Source: Paractinoplanes lichenicola
GTDB lineage: Bacteria > Actinomycetota > Actinomycetes > Mycobacteriales > Micromonosporaceae
Assembly (NCBI RefSeq): GCF_016785085.1
Contig: NZ_JAENHO010000014.1
Span: 124,001-188,000 of the forward strand
Length of the DNA: 64,000 bases
Direction: 5' to 3'
The notes beneath the pieces are model-generated. The model was not told the DNA's origin. It was given only the letters and a program-made list of their open reading frames with translations, and searched no databases. The position numbers and the translations under genes are program-made. The number at the start of each line of letters is the position of its first letter. Position 1 is the first letter of the stretch. Shown piece after piece: positions 49,312 through 58,973 of this stretch.

Positions 49312-50709
49312 GTGTTCAGAGATCACGCCGTCCTGGCGCGCGCCACGGGGTTTGCCGGATCCTGTCTCGTCGCGCTCGGGGGGCTCGGCGCGGGGGCGTT
49401 GCCGGTCGGGATTCCGTTCTTCGCCGGGCTCAAGCATGTGCGGATCGGGCTGGTCGGGGTCTACAGCGGCCTCGCCCTGCTGTTGCTGGCCTGGTGGTGG
49501 TACGGCCGGGCGACCAGGAACAGCCGCGCCGAGAAGGAGTGGACGACGCTGGCCTTGTGGGCGGCGCCGCTGCTGGTGGCGCCGCCGATGTTCAGCCGGG
49601 ACGTCTACAGCTACATAGCCCAGGGCATGATGCTGGGCGACGGCTACGACGTCTATCGGGTCGGGCCGTCGGCGCTCGGCGGGTTCTTCGCGGCCCAGGT
49701 GCCCGAGATCTGGCAGCACACCCCCAGCCCGTACGGGCCGGTCTTTCTGCTTCTCTCCGACATGGTGACGGCGCCCATCGGCGAGCACCTGCTGACCGGG
49801 GTGATCCTGATGCGGCTGCTGGCCGTGGCGGGTCTGGCCCTCCTCGCGTACGTGATGCCGATCCTGGCCCGGGAGGCCGGGATCAACCCCGCCTCGGCGC
49901 TCTGGCTGGCCGTGCTCAACCCGCTCGTGCTGATCCACTTCGTCGGGGGCGCACACAACGACGCGCTGATGGTGGGACTGCTCGCGGCCGGGCTGGCCGC
50001 CGCGATCCGGCACCGGCCGGTCGTCGCCACCGTGCTGGTGGTCGGGGCCGCGCTGGTCAAGGCGCCGGCCGTGCTCGGGCTGGTGGTGGTCGCGGTGATC
50101 TGGGCGGCGCATCTGCCCGGCAAGCTGCCGCGGCTGCGCGCCTCGGCGGCGGTCGGTGCCACGGCGGCCGTCGCGACCGCGGTGTTCACGCTGCTCGCGG
50201 GCACCGGGTACGGCTGGGTCTCCGCCCTCGACACCCCGATCTCCCCGCAGAACCTGTCGCTGACCAATGTGCTGGGCCGCTGGACCGCGGGCATCCTGCG
50301 CGACGACGGTGTCGGCGACGTCTTCGTGATGAACCTGTGGCGCTGGCTCGGTGTGCTCGCCGTCCTGGTCGTAGCCGCTCTGGTGTGGACCTATCTGGGC
50401 CGGCTGGGCCCGCTCTACGGCCTCGGCATCGTGCTGGTCGCGATCGTCGCGTTCGGCCCGGCCCTGCGCCCCTGGTATGTGATCTGGGGCCTGGTGCCGC
50501 TGGCCGCCGCGGCCGGGCAGCGCTGGGTGCGCCACCTGCTGGCCGGTGCGTGCGCGGTGCTGGTGCTGGTGGTGCTGCCCGACGGGTTCGCCGCCGACGC
50601 CGAGCGGTTCCTGCTGGCGACGCTGGGTGCGTTGCTGGGCATCGCCGCCTTCGCGGGCGTACGGCTGGCGACCTCGCCCGCGGTCTACCGGCTGGCGGCC
50701 TCCCGATGA
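49312..50709 (+). CDS. mptB: Polyprenyl-phosphomannose-dependent alpha-1,6-mannosyltransferase (MptB-like)
   Basis: This is a 465-aa GT-C enzyme with about 12-13 membrane helices. The first outside loop carries 'MFSRDVYSYIAQGMMLGDGYDVYRVGPS', where the Asp of RDVYSY is the conserved acidic residue of GT-C enzymes. Later 'NPLVLIHFVGGAHNDALMVGLL' and 'LVKAPAVLGLVVV' are typical MptB blocks. It would extend the alpha-1,6-mannan core of lipomannan on the outer face of the membrane. The GTG at 49312 is preceded by a weak ribosome site. Its stop overlaps the next mannosyltransferase start (ATGA). Confidence 0.9.
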   Translation: MFRDHAVLARATGFAGSCLVALGGLGAGALPVGIPFFAGLKHVRIGLVGVYSGLALLLLAWWWYGRATRNSRAEKEWTTLALWAAPLLVAPPMFSRDVYSYIAQGMMLGDGYDVYRVGPSALGGFFAAQVPEIWQHTPSPYGPVFLLLSDMVTAPIGEHLLTGVILMRLLAVAGLALLAYVMPILAREAGINPASALWLAVLNPLVLIHFVGGAHNDALMVGLLAAGLAAAIRHRPVVATVLVVGAALVKAPAVLGLVVVAVIWAAHLPGKLPRLRASAAVGATAAVATAVFTLLAGTGYGWVSALDTPISPQNLSLTNVLGRWTAGILRDDGVGDVFVMNLWRWLGVLAVLVVAALVWTYLGRLGPLYGLGIVLVAIVAFGPALRPWYVIWGLVPLAAAAGQRWVRHLLAGACAVLVLVVLPDGFAADAERFLLATLGALLGIAAFAGVRLATSPAVYRLAASR

Positions 50710-51929
50710 GGCGACTGCTGAGCCCGTACGGGCAGATCTTGATCGTGGCTGTCGCGGCGCTCGCCGTCGGCGTGTTCCTGGTGACCGTGCCGACCTTCCG
50801 CGAGTTCTTCGACCTGGGCGTCTATCGCGGCGCGGTGGGCTACTGGCTGCTCGACGGCGGCGACCTCTACGACTTCCTCTACAACAACACCGAGTACGGC
50901 TTCACCTATCCGCCGTTCGCCGCGCTCGTCATGAGCCCGCTCGCGCTGACGAACTGGCCGGTCGCCGTGGCCGGCAGCATTGTCGCCAACACCGCGGCCG
51001 TCGTCATGCTGCTGCGCTGGTTCGTCGCCCCGGTCGTCCGCCGGCACGGCTGGCCGTTGTGGATGACCTGCTCGCTGGTGTTCCTGGCCGTGCTGGTGTT
51101 CGAGCCCGCCCGCGACACGTTCAGCTTCGGCCAGGTCAACCTGCTCCTGCTCCTGCTGGTCTGCCTCGACCTGCGGGCCCTGCTGGCGGGCCGGCGCTGG
51201 GCGGGTGTGTTCATCGGCATCGCCTCGGCGATCAAGCTGACGCCGGTGGTGTTCATCGGCTATCTGATCGTGACCCGGCAGTTCCGGGCGGCCGCGGTCG
51301 CCACCGGCACCGCGGCGGGCGCCACCCTGCTGGCCGTGCTGGTCGCCCCGGCCACCTCGGCCCAGTTCTGGCTGGGCGCCCTGTGGGACACCGATCGCGT
51401 CGGCCGTCTCGAATACGTCTCGAACCAGTCGCTGCGTGGCGTCGTGGCCCGGCTCGAGCTGCCGTCCGCGTTCTGGCTGGCCGCGGTGGCCCTGATCGTC
51501 GCGCTGTGGTTCCTGCGCGTGCAGAAGTTCGCGGGCTTGGGGCCCGGCTTCAACGGACCCCTGACCGACGTCGACCAGGTGGCCGGGTTCGCCGCCACCG
51601 GCATCGTGGCCTGCCTGATCAGCCCGGTCACGTGGGTGCACCACCTGGTCTGGCTGCTGCCCGCCCTGTTCCTGCTGACCGACGCCGCCCTGCGGGCCGG
51701 TTCGCGCCGCCGGCTGGCCGCGTTGTTCGCCGTCTACGTCATCCTGAGCAGCAGCGTGGTCTGGCTGTGGTGGGCCGGCGCCGACGGTTTCCTGGCCGCG
51801 ATCGGCAGCAACACGTACGTCTGGATCAGCGTGGGCCTGCTGCTGGCCCTACCGTTCCGGGCCCGGGAGCGTGCCGACCGGCCGGGGGGCCAGCCACTCG
51901 CGGGCGGCCAGCTGAAACAGGGTGGGTAG
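50706..51929 (+). CDS. GT87-family (DUF2029) alpha-mannosyltransferase, PimE-like
   Basis: This is a 407-aa GT-C enzyme. The first outside loop begins 'FFDLGVYRGAVGYWLLDGGDLYDF' (acidic Asp in DLGVYR), then 'GFTYPPFAALVMSPLAL', 'FSFGQVNLLLLLLVCLDL', 'AIKLTPVVFIGYL' and 'QSLRGVVARL', which are GT87 landmarks. The family adds alpha-1,2 (or similar) mannose to PIMs or lipomannan from polyprenyl-phosphomannose. Its ATG overlaps the MptB stop, so the pair is one operon for lipoglycan assembly. The 3' end overlaps the convergent SGNH gene by 81 bp. Confidence 0.88.
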   Translation: MRRLLSPYGQILIVAVAALAVGVFLVTVPTFREFFDLGVYRGAVGYWLLDGGDLYDFLYNNTEYGFTYPPFAALVMSPLALTNWPVAVAGSIVANTAAVVMLLRWFVAPVVRRHGWPLWMTCSLVFLAVLVFEPARDTFSFGQVNLLLLLLVCLDLRALLAGRRWAGVFIGIASAIKLTPVVFIGYLIVTRQFRAAAVATGTAAGATLLAVLVAPATSAQFWLGALWDTDRVGRLEYVSNQSLRGVVARLELPSAFWLAAVALIVALWFLRVQKFAGLGPGFNGPLTDVDQVAGFAATGIVACLISPVTWVHHLVWLLPALFLLTDAALRAGSRRRLAALFAVYVILSSSVVWLWWAGADGFLAAIGSNTYVWISVGLLLALPFRARERADRPGGQPLAGGQLKQGG

Positions 51930-52625
51930 CAGGTCGGTCGAGCGGCGCAGCAGCCACTGGTTGCCCTTCGTGGCCATCCACCAGACCCGGGCGCCCAGCG
52001 TCGGCACCGGGTTGGTGGCGGCGAGACCCGGCAGGGCCCGTACGGGGTGGCCCGCCTCCTGCAGCGCGGTGGCGAACCGGTAGGCCAGGAAGCGGTGGCC
52101 GACCTCGCTCGGGTGGAGGCGGTCGACGCTCCAGTGGGTGCGCGTGTACGCCGAGCCGCCGGCCAGGTCGACGTGGATCGTCGCGTAGCGGAGGGCGATC
52201 TCGTCGAAGGCCGTGTTGAGGGCGGCCATCCGGCGGCCCAGCGGCCGGGCGATCACGCCGGGCAGGCCGAACATGCGGCCGGGGTCGGGCAGCCGGGCCG
52301 TCAGCACGGTGGCGCCGGCGGCGGACAGGGCCGCGACCACGTCGTCGAGCCGCCGGCCGAGGTCGTCGGGGTCGAAGTCGCCGCGCAGGGTGTCGTTCAT
52401 GCCGACCAGCACCGACGCCAGGTGCGGGCGCAGGTCGAGGGCGGCCGGCAGTTGCCGCTCGGCCACGTCGGCGACGCGGGCGCCGCTGGAGGAGAGGTTG
52501 TGGAAGGAGGTGTCTGCAGGAAGGGCCTCGGCGAGCAACGCCGCCCAGCCGCGCCAGCCGCCGCCGGGCATCGGATCGCCGTACCCACTGGTGACGGAGT
52601 CACCGAGGGCCGCGAATCGGATCAT
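51849..52625 (-). CDS. SGNH/GDSL hydrolase, cytoplasmic type
   Basis: This is a 258-aa protein without a signal peptide. It begins at once with block I, MIRFAALGDSVTSGYGDPM (catalytic Ser). It then has 'SSSGARVADV' (block II Gly), 'VGMNDTLRGDF' (block III Asn) and 'SVDRLHPSEVGHRFLA' (block V Asp-His). It resembles actinobacterial GDSL lipases/esterases of ~250-270 aa. The last ~60 residues (WWMATKGNQWLLRRSTDLLPTLFQLAAREWL) are a C-terminal extension common in this subgroup. It diverges from the Nudix gene by 85 bp. Confidence 0.9.
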   Translation of the reverse strand: MIRFAALGDSVTSGYGDPMPGGGWRGWAALLAEALPADTSFHNLSSSGARVADVAERQLPAALDLRPHLASVLVGMNDTLRGDFDPDDLGRRLDDVVAALSAAGATVLTARLPDPGRMFGLPGVIARPLGRRMAALNTAFDEIALRYATIHVDLAGGSAYTRTHWSVDRLHPSEVGHRFLAYRFATALQEAGHPVRALPGLAATNPVPTLGARVWWMATKGNQWLLRRSTDLLPTLFQLAAREWLAPRPVGTLPGPER

Positions 52626-52710
52626 GCGCTCACTGTGGACTCCCCGGTGATGCGCAGGGTCAAGCGGCCGTGTCCGCCGGGCGAAGAGACGGCGAAGTAC
52701 CGTCACCCGC

Positions 52711-53187
52711 ATGACCTTGGGTGACTTCTGGACCCGCCTGCCCACCAAGCTGGTCGGCGCGGGCGCGCTCCTCACCGACGAGGACGACCGTCTCCTGGTG
52801 GTCGAGCCGACCTACAAGCAGGAGTGGGAGATCCCCGGCGGCGTCGTCGAAGCCGGCGAATCACCCCGTACGGGTGTGCAACGCGAACTGCTCGAGGAGC
52901 TGGGCCTCGCGCTCACGGTGACCGACCTGCTGGTCATCGACTGGGCCCCGCCCCCGCCCGGCCAGCCCGGCCGCCCCGACGGCCTGATGCTCGTCTTCGA
53001 CGCCGGCGTGCTGCCCGCCGACCAGGCCGCCCGCATCACCCTCCCGGCCGACGAACTGCGCAGCCACCGCTGGTGCACCGACGCCGAGGCCGCCGGCCTG
53101 CTCGCCCCGCGCCTGGCCCGCCGCATGGTCGCCGCCCGCCAGGCCCGAGCCGCCGGCACCCCTCTTTACTCGGAGGAGGGCCGGTAG
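52711..53187 (+). CDS. Nudix hydrolase
   Basis: This is a 158-aa pyrophosphohydrolase. The Nudix box is complete: GGVVEAGESPRTGVQRELLEELGL reads as GX5EX7REUXEEXGU, with the metal-binding glutamates present (box split here by spacing to residues ~52-74). A following 'DLLVIDWAPP' strand and the 'DELRSHRWCTDAEAAGLL' end are common in actinobacterial ADP-ribose/dNTP-type Nudix proteins, but the substrate is not predictable. The ATG at 52711 was chosen because it begins the conserved reading. The end overlaps the convergent VWA gene by 22 bp. Confidence 0.93.
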   Translation: MTLGDFWTRLPTKLVGAGALLTDEDDRLLVVEPTYKQEWEIPGGVVEAGESPRTGVQRELLEELGLALTVTDLLVIDWAPPPPGQPGRPDGLMLVFDAGVLPADQAARITLPADELRSHRWCTDAEAAGLLAPRLARRMVAARQARAAGTPLYSEEGR

Positions 53188-54230
53188 GGCTGCGGCCGGT
53201 TCCACCACAGGCTGAGTCCGACCGCCGTCACCACCAGCAGCGACGCGGCCAGCACGAACCAGAACGTGATCTCGACGTCCTGCTTGCGCAGGTTGAACTC
53301 GCGGGGCAGGTCGGTCAGGACGTCCACCAGCTGGTCGGCGTCCTCGGCCCGGAAGTAGCGCCCGCCCGTCGTGTCGGCCACCTGGGTCAGCGCCTGCTCG
53401 TCGATCTCCTGGTTGCGCCCGCCGCCGCGGCCGCCGCCCCAGCCCCGGCCGCCGCCGAACGGGGAGTCGCCGCCGATCTGGTCGGCCGTGCACACCATCG
53501 GCGCCGGCTCGGTCGTGCCGAACCCGATCGTGTAGACCCGCACCCGCCGGGCCGCCGCCTGCTCGGCCGCGGTCTCCGGGTCGACGCCCGTGGTGTTGGA
53601 GCCGTCGGTCAGCACGACGATCGTGTCCGGCTCGTAGTCGCCCAGCTGCCCCGGATCGGTCAGCTCGACGCCGGTCTTGGCGACCCGCGGGTTGCTCTCC
53701 GCGATCGCGTCGATCGACGTCAGGATCGCCTGCCCGATGGCCGTACCGCGGGCTGTTCTGAGGGTGTCGATGGCGTCGAGCAACGAGTCCTTGTCGGTTG
53801 TCGGCGCGACCAGCAGGCCGGCGATGCCCGAGAACGCGACCAGCCCGATCCGCGTGCCGTCCTCCTGCTCGCGGACGAACTTGCGGGCCGCGTCGGTCGC
53901 CACCGTGAACCGGTTGGGCTGCACGTCGGTCGAGCACATCGAGCCCGACACGTCGATCGCCAGCAGCACCGACGTGCTGTTCGACGGCACCGACACCGAC
54001 GCCTCGGGCCGGGCCAGCGCGAACCCGAGCGCGAGCAGCCCGGCCAGGAACAGCCAGACCGGGACGCGCCGGCGCCACGACGACCGTCCGGGCAGCGCGG
54101 CCCGGATCAGCGCGACGCTCGACACCGTGATCGCCGAGCGCTTGCGCCGCCGGTTGAGCCACCAGCGGATCGCCAGCAGCAGCGGCACGGCGAGCAGCGC
54201 GGTCAGGGCCCACGGCCAGCTGAACGACAT
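53166..54230 (-). CDS. VWA-domain membrane protein (BatA-like), second of the pair
   Basis: The protein has 354 aa. An N-terminal hairpin (WALTALLAVPLLLAIRWWL, then VPVWLFLAGLLALGFALA) is followed by a von Willebrand A domain with the MIDAS motif AIDVSGSMCS (DxSxS, ~92), a conserved Thr in 'TDPGQ'-adjacent region, and 'LTDGSNTTG' (the second Asp). A Gly/Arg-rich loop follows, and a C-terminal helix (FWFVLAASLLVVTAVGLSLWW) ends it. This is the standard BatA architecture, with the domain outside or cytoplasmic depending on topology. It is the last gene of the MoxR operon. Confidence 0.9.
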   Translation of the reverse strand: MSFSWPWALTALLAVPLLLAIRWWLNRRRKRSAITVSSVALIRAALPGRSSWRRRVPVWLFLAGLLALGFALARPEASVSVPSNSTSVLLAIDVSGSMCSTDVQPNRFTVATDAARKFVREQEDGTRIGLVAFSGIAGLLVAPTTDKDSLLDAIDTLRTARGTAIGQAILTSIDAIAESNPRVAKTGVELTDPGQLGDYEPDTIVVLTDGSNTTGVDPETAAEQAAARRVRVYTIGFGTTEPAPMVCTADQIGGDSPFGGGRGWGGGRGGGRNQEIDEQALTQVADTTGGRYFRAEDADQLVDVLTDLPREFNLRKQDVEITFWFVLAASLLVVTAVGLSLWWNRPQPYRPSSE

Positions 54231-55186
54231 CAGACGATCCTTCCGTGCCAGCGGGTGCCGAGCACGGCGCCCAGCATGAGCAGCAGCAGGGCGGCGCCGG
54301 CGAACGGCGCGGTCAGCTCGAGCGGCTCCTTCTTGGCGGACAGCCGCAGGTCGATCGACTTGGTCGTGTCGTTCAACGTGTTCGCGTCCCCGGCCGGCAG
54401 ATAGGACCCGCCGGTCGTCTGAGCCACCGCGGTCAGCAGCGACGCGTCGAGCGCCGTGCCGAGCTGGAACCCGTCCACCTCGACGGTGCCGCCGCGCTCG
54501 GTGCCCACCCCCACGGCCTGGATCCGTACGCCCGCGGCCGCGGCCAGCTCGGCCGCCGCCTCGACGTCGGGGCCGCCGGTCTCCTGCCCGTCCGAGAACA
54601 GCACGATCGTCGCCGACGGCCAGTAGCCCAGATTTGGTGCGGCCGCGCCGTCCTCGGGCAGCGTGACCGGTTTGCCGGTGATCGTGCCCAGCCCGACCAG
54701 GATGGCCTGCCCGAGCGAGGTGCCGCCGCTCGCCGAGAGCCGGCTGATCGCGGCCAGGGCGGCGTCGTGGTCGTCGGTCGGGGCCTGGGTCAGCAGCGCC
54801 TGATCACCGAAGACGAGCACCCCCACGTCGACCGTGCCCGGCTGCTCCTCGACGAACTGCTTGGCCGCCTCCTGCGCCGCGGCGAGCCGGGAGGGCGTCA
54901 CGTCCTCGGCGCGCATGCTGTTCGACACGTCGAACGCCAGCAGCACTGTCCCCGACACCCGCGGCGTGGTGACCTCCGCCGACGGCCGGGCCAGGCCCAC
55001 CAGCATGATCGGAAGGGCGAGCAAGATCAGCCCGTACGGGAGGTGGCGTTTTATTCTCCCCGGCATTGCGAACCCGGCCCGGCGCAGCGCCACGGTTCGT
55101 CGTTTCTGCAGATTCCCGTACGCCGTCACGGCCGCGACCGTGACGAGCAGCGCGACCGCCAGCAGGGCCGGATAGGAGAAGCTCAC
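54230..55186 (-). CDS. VWA-domain membrane protein (BatA-like), first of the pair
   Basis: The protein has 318 aa. It begins with a membrane hairpin (YPALLAVALLVTVAAVTAYG; LPYGLILLALPIMLVGLA). The VWA domain has MIDAS LAFDVSNSMRAED (DxSxS), 'ASGGTSLGQAIL' and 'VLFSDGQETGG'. A terminal helix (GAALLLLMLGAVLG) follows. It is paralogous to the next gene. Its GTG start abuts the DUF58 stop (TGA directly followed), and its stop shares one base with the next ATG (TGATG). The pair likely forms a hetero-complex with MoxR-dependent assembly, as in other bacteria. Confidence 0.9.
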   Translation of the reverse strand: MSFSYPALLAVALLVTVAAVTAYGNLQKRRTVALRRAGFAMPGRIKRHLPYGLILLALPIMLVGLARPSAEVTTPRVSGTVLLAFDVSNSMRAEDVTPSRLAAAQEAAKQFVEEQPGTVDVGVLVFGDQALLTQAPTDDHDAALAAISRLSASGGTSLGQAILVGLGTITGKPVTLPEDGAAAPNLGYWPSATIVLFSDGQETGGPDVEAAAELAAAAGVRIQAVGVGTERGGTVEVDGFQLGTALDASLLTAVAQTTGGSYLPAGDANTLNDTTKSIDLRLSAKKEPLELTAPFAGAALLLLMLGAVLGTRWHGRIV

Positions 55187-56071
55187 TCAGCGCCTCCGGC
55201 CCGAACGGCCGACCATGTCGACCAGCGCCGACAACAGGTCCTGATCGGTGGTGATGCGCTGGGCGCTGACCCCGGCCCGGCGCATGCCCGCGGCCAGCTC
55301 CTCCTCGCGGGCCCCGGCCTGCTCGGCCAGCCGCCCGCGCAGCAACGGGTCACTCGTGTCGACCAGCAGCTGCTCGCCCGTCTCGGCGTCCTCGACCAGG
55401 ATCACGCCCAGGTCGGGCAGCTCGACCTCGGCCGGGTCGACCACCCGGATCACCACGACCTCGTGCCGGTGGGTGAGCCGGGCCAGCGGCCTGTCCCAGC
55501 CCGGGTCGCCGATGAAGTCGCTCATCACGAAGACCAGGCTGCGCCGCTTGACCGTGGTGGCCGCGGCCAGCCGCAGCATCGCCGACAGGTCGGTCGTCTT
55601 GCCCGGCTTGCCCTTGGGCGCGGGCCGCAGCAGCTCGTGGGTGATCCGCAGCACCTGGTCGCGGCCGCCGCGCGGCGGGATCACCTGGTGGCTGTGGTTG
55701 TCGAACAGGATCGCCCCGACCCGGTTGCCGCCCCGCGCAATCAGCCGCGCGATGCTGGCCGCCAGCTCCGTGGCCGTCGATTCCTTCCCTTTTTGCTGGC
55801 CGAACCTCATCGATGCCGACCGGTCGATCACCAGCCAGGCCGTGAGCTCGCGATCCTCGGTGTATTGCCGCACGTACGGCTCGTCCAGCCGCGCGGTGAC
55901 GTTCCAGTCGATGTGCCGCACGTCGTCCTCGGCCGCGTAGAGCCGCAGGTCGGTGAAGTCGATGCCGGCGCCGTGCCACACCGTGCGGTAGTTGCCCTGC
56001 AGCCGCCCGTCGAGGCGCCGGCCGAGCCGCCACTCCAGGCGCCGGAGCAACCTGTCCGGGGCCGACGTCAT
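55187..56071 (-). CDS. DUF58 family protein (VWA-like, MoxR partner)
   Basis: The protein has 294 aa. The DUF58 core is clear: 'GAGIDFTDLRLYAAEDDVRHIDWNVTARLDEPYVRQYTEDRELTAWLVIDRSASM' (the D-D-.R.IDW......L..k.F.EdrE pattern) followed by 'VGAILFDNHSHQVIPPRGG' and 'VMSDFIGDPGWDRPL'. The domain is predicted to fold like VWA, with a MIDAS-like DRSASM. It has no membrane helix. It lies one base downstream of moxR and directly abuts the first VWA gene, the usual MoxR-DUF58-VWA order. Confidence 0.92.
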   Translation of the reverse strand: MTSAPDRLLRRLEWRLGRRLDGRLQGNYRTVWHGAGIDFTDLRLYAAEDDVRHIDWNVTARLDEPYVRQYTEDRELTAWLVIDRSASMRFGQQKGKESTATELAASIARLIARGGNRVGAILFDNHSHQVIPPRGGRDQVLRITHELLRPAPKGKPGKTTDLSAMLRLAAATTVKRRSLVFVMSDFIGDPGWDRPLARLTHRHEVVVIRVVDPAEVELPDLGVILVEDAETGEQLLVDTSDPLLRGRLAEQAGAREEELAAGMRRAGVSAQRITTDQDLLSALVDMVGRSGRRR

Positions 56072-56072
56072 G

Positions 56073-57089
<1,017 letters not shown>

Positions 57090-57108
57090 ACGTCCGTCCT
57101 TGGTGTGT

Positions 57109-57951
57109 CTAGAGAGGTGGGTTCTGCCCGTCGCCCTCGCCGGCCCCGAGCGCGGAGCCGATGGGGACGGCGAAGCCGATGCCGATGAACGTGCCGGCGT
57201 CGGTCGGGTTGGCCAGCGCGACCACCACCCCGATGACCTGGCCCTGATCGTTGATGAGAGGGCCGCCCGAACTGCCCGGGTTGACCGCCGCGTCGAACTG
57301 GATGAGCCCCGCGATGTCGCCACCCTGGTCGCGGCTCAGCGTGCGTTCGAGCCCCGAGACGACACCGCTGGTCGTGGTCGCGGTCAGCCCGAGCGGGTTG
57401 CCGATGGCCACCACGTCGTCCCCGATCCCCGCGCCGCCGCCCAGCACGGCCGGCACCAACGTCTCGGGCAGCTTCTCCGGGGTGAGGGTCGCGATGTCTT
57501 GCTTCTGATCCTGCGAGGCCACCGCCGCCGGCGACTCGGTGCCGTCCGCGTACGAGATCGTGATGCTCTTGGCCCCCTCAACCACGTGAAAGGCCGTCAA
57601 AATGGTGCCGTCAGCGTTGACGATCGTGCCCGTCCCGGTGTCGGCGCCCTGGCCGCTGCCGGTCGCCTTGATCAGCACCACCGAGGGCCGCAGCGCCTGA
57701 TAAACCTGCGGCACAGTAAGCGGCGCATCCGACGAAGGCGCCGCCGAGGGAAGCGCAGCGGCCGGCGCCTCGGACTCGCCCCCACCCCGGAACAGCACAA
57801 CACCAGTGATCACCACCGCCCACAGGACGACCGCGCCAACGAGGACCTTCCGCCGCAAATCAGCCCGTTTCCACCAGGCCGGCGGCCGCGGCTCCTCGGC
57901 CGTGGGTGGCGTCTGCTCCCCGCCCGCGGGCCGGAGCACCTCCATCTCCAT
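57109..57951 (-). CDS. Membrane-anchored trypsin-like (HtrA-type S1C) serine protease without PDZ domain
   Basis: The protein has 280 aa. A short cytoplasmic N-terminus and one membrane helix (VLVGAVVLWAVVITGVVLF, ~36-54) are followed by a linker rich in Pro/Ser/Ala and a protease domain. The triad is visible: His in LTAFHVVEG, Asp in KQDIATL, Ser in VNPGSSGGPLIN. The usual C-terminal PDZ domain is missing; the protein ends at 'GIGFAVPIGSALGAGEGD'. The start is ATG 57951 (or the ATG two codons later). The 5' end abuts copy B of the 58-bp repeat, so the promoter may lie in or next to that repeat. It heads the MoxR operon. Confidence 0.88.
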   Translation of the reverse strand: MEMEVLRPAGGEQTPPTAEEPRPPAWWKRADLRRKVLVGAVVLWAVVITGVVLFRGGGESEAPAAALPSAAPSSDAPLTVPQVYQALRPSVVLIKATGSGQGADTGTGTIVNADGTILTAFHVVEGAKSITISYADGTESPAAVASQDQKQDIATLTPEKLPETLVPAVLGGGAGIGDDVVAIGNPLGLTATTTSGVVSGLERTLSRDQGGDIAGLIQFDAAVNPGSSGGPLINDQGQVIGVVVALANPTDAGTFIGIGFAVPIGSALGAGEGDGQNPPL

Positions 57952-57955
57952 CCAT

Positions 57956-58013
57956 CGACTGTAGGAGCGATTTCTCAAAACTCCATCAACGAGCCCCGTT
58001 TATGCACGTCTGC
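57956..58013 (-). repeat. 58-bp dispersed repeat, copy B
   Basis: This is the inverted copy of 47509-47566, with 56 of 58 bases the same. It ends five bases before the start codon of the HtrA-like protease gene. It differs from copy A at two positions only (TTTTGAGAAAT against TTTCGAGGAAT). Because the copies face each other, recombination between them would invert the 10.4 kb in between. Confidence 0.9.
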
Positions 58014-58345
58014 GAATCCTGTGGATTTCTCGTCGCACCAGCGGGGCCCTCTGCGGGGTCGACGCCGGCCAAGTTCGACCGAACTCACAGCCAACGCAAC
58101 GTCATCGAGCCGCTCGGCACAATGATAAGAAAATCCCGCCACTCAGCGTGACGCATTGAACCCGCCGGGTCGTCCGCCGGGCCCCTGTCGCTCCGCTTTC
58201 GGGACACTACTTTGCGAGATCTATCCAGCTCAGGCAGCTGATCATCGATCTTCACGAAGTTCGCTGGCGGTCCGGCGTCACCATCTGCCGTCTCCCACGG
58301 ACAGTAGTTATCAGGGAGGTACTAACCAGGGGGAAGGTGCACGGG
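58014..58345. other. 332-bp intergenic region, no gene seen
   Basis: Between the 58-bp repeat and the small coupled gene pair I see no convincing reading frame. Around 58095-58145 the sequence is more AT-rich (ACGTCATCGAGCCGC...; GATAAGAAAATCC), a possible promoter zone for the divergent protease gene or the following pair. No terminator or dyad stands out. Confidence 0.5.
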
Positions 58346-58555
58346 ATGCTGACGGAGTCGCTCTCTGATTACGGAACGGTGGCCCTCGCTCTCGGTCTCG
58401 CCGGAACGGCGACCCGGATGACCGAGCTTATGAGGCTGGCCGCGACTCGTCACGACAGCGTGCGGATCACCGAGCGGGATCGTGACGGGCACCGTGTGGT
58501 CGAGCTGGGCGGCCAGGAACGCCCGACGACCGCCGGGAACAAGGAGGCGGCGTGA
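58346..58555 (+). CDS. 69-aa small protein, possibly EACC1-like, coupled to an HTH gene
   Basis: This is a very small protein. 'YGTVALALGLAGTATRMTELMRLAATRH' could form one hydrophobic helix, followed by 'DSVRITERDRDGHRVVELGGQ', a short strand pair. The ending 'sv.i...D..G..vvel' recalls the C-terminal half of EACC1, a constant component proposed for NTP-dependent conflict systems, but the N-terminal half of that family is absent, so the match is weak. The ATG at 58346 has GAAGG eight bases upstream; a GTG at 58337 is an alternative. The stop overlaps the next start (GTGA). Confidence 0.5.
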   Translation: MLTESLSDYGTVALALGLAGTATRMTELMRLAATRHDSVRITERDRDGHRVVELGGQERPTTAGNKEAA

Positions 58556-58962
58556 GCGCGGTGGACGGTTCGGCTGCCCTGACTCCGGCGCCCGACGGTA
58601 CGGCAGCTCAGGACGCGGAGGAAGAAGAGTACGAGCGGACCCACCGCGAGACCGCGACACCACCAGACGAGTTGCGGGCGGCGCTAACAACCGACGTGGC
58701 CGATGCCCACGGCGCTCAGGATGCCCTCCGCCGCTGGCTGCAAAGCATTCCGGCCCGTCATGCCGAGGTCTTCCAGATGACCCAAGAGGTCTTCAGTGAC
58801 CAACAGATCGCCGACACGCTCGGCATCACCGAGCGCAGTGTCCACAGTTACCGGGCGCTCGCCCTCAAGCGGCTACGCGAACTGGCCGCGAGTTCGGGGC
58901 ACAAAGGCGAGTCGATCGAGTTGGAACTGCGGCTTCCGGAGCAGCGAGTCGCCTCCGGTTGA
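58552..58962 (+). CDS. Small protein with sigma-70 region 4/LuxR-like helix-turn-helix
   Basis: The protein has 136 aa. The N-terminal ~55 residues are acidic and probably disordered (AAQDAEEEEYERTHRETATPP). Residues ~60-115 contain 'RWLQSIPARHAEVFQMTQEVFSDQQIADTLGITERSVHSYRALALKRLREL', an HTH of sigma region 4 or LuxR type ('IA..LGITERSVhsyr..AL.rLR'). It has no region 2, so it is not a full sigma factor. It may be a transcription regulator or a partner of RNA polymerase. It is translated with the 69-aa protein (GTGA overlap). Confidence 0.7.
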   Translation: MSAVDGSAALTPAPDGTAAQDAEEEEYERTHRETATPPDELRAALTTDVADAHGAQDALRRWLQSIPARHAEVFQMTQEVFSDQQIADTLGITERSVHSYRALALKRLRELAASSGHKGESIELELRLPEQRVASG

Positions 58963-58973
58963 GAGCGGCGCGG

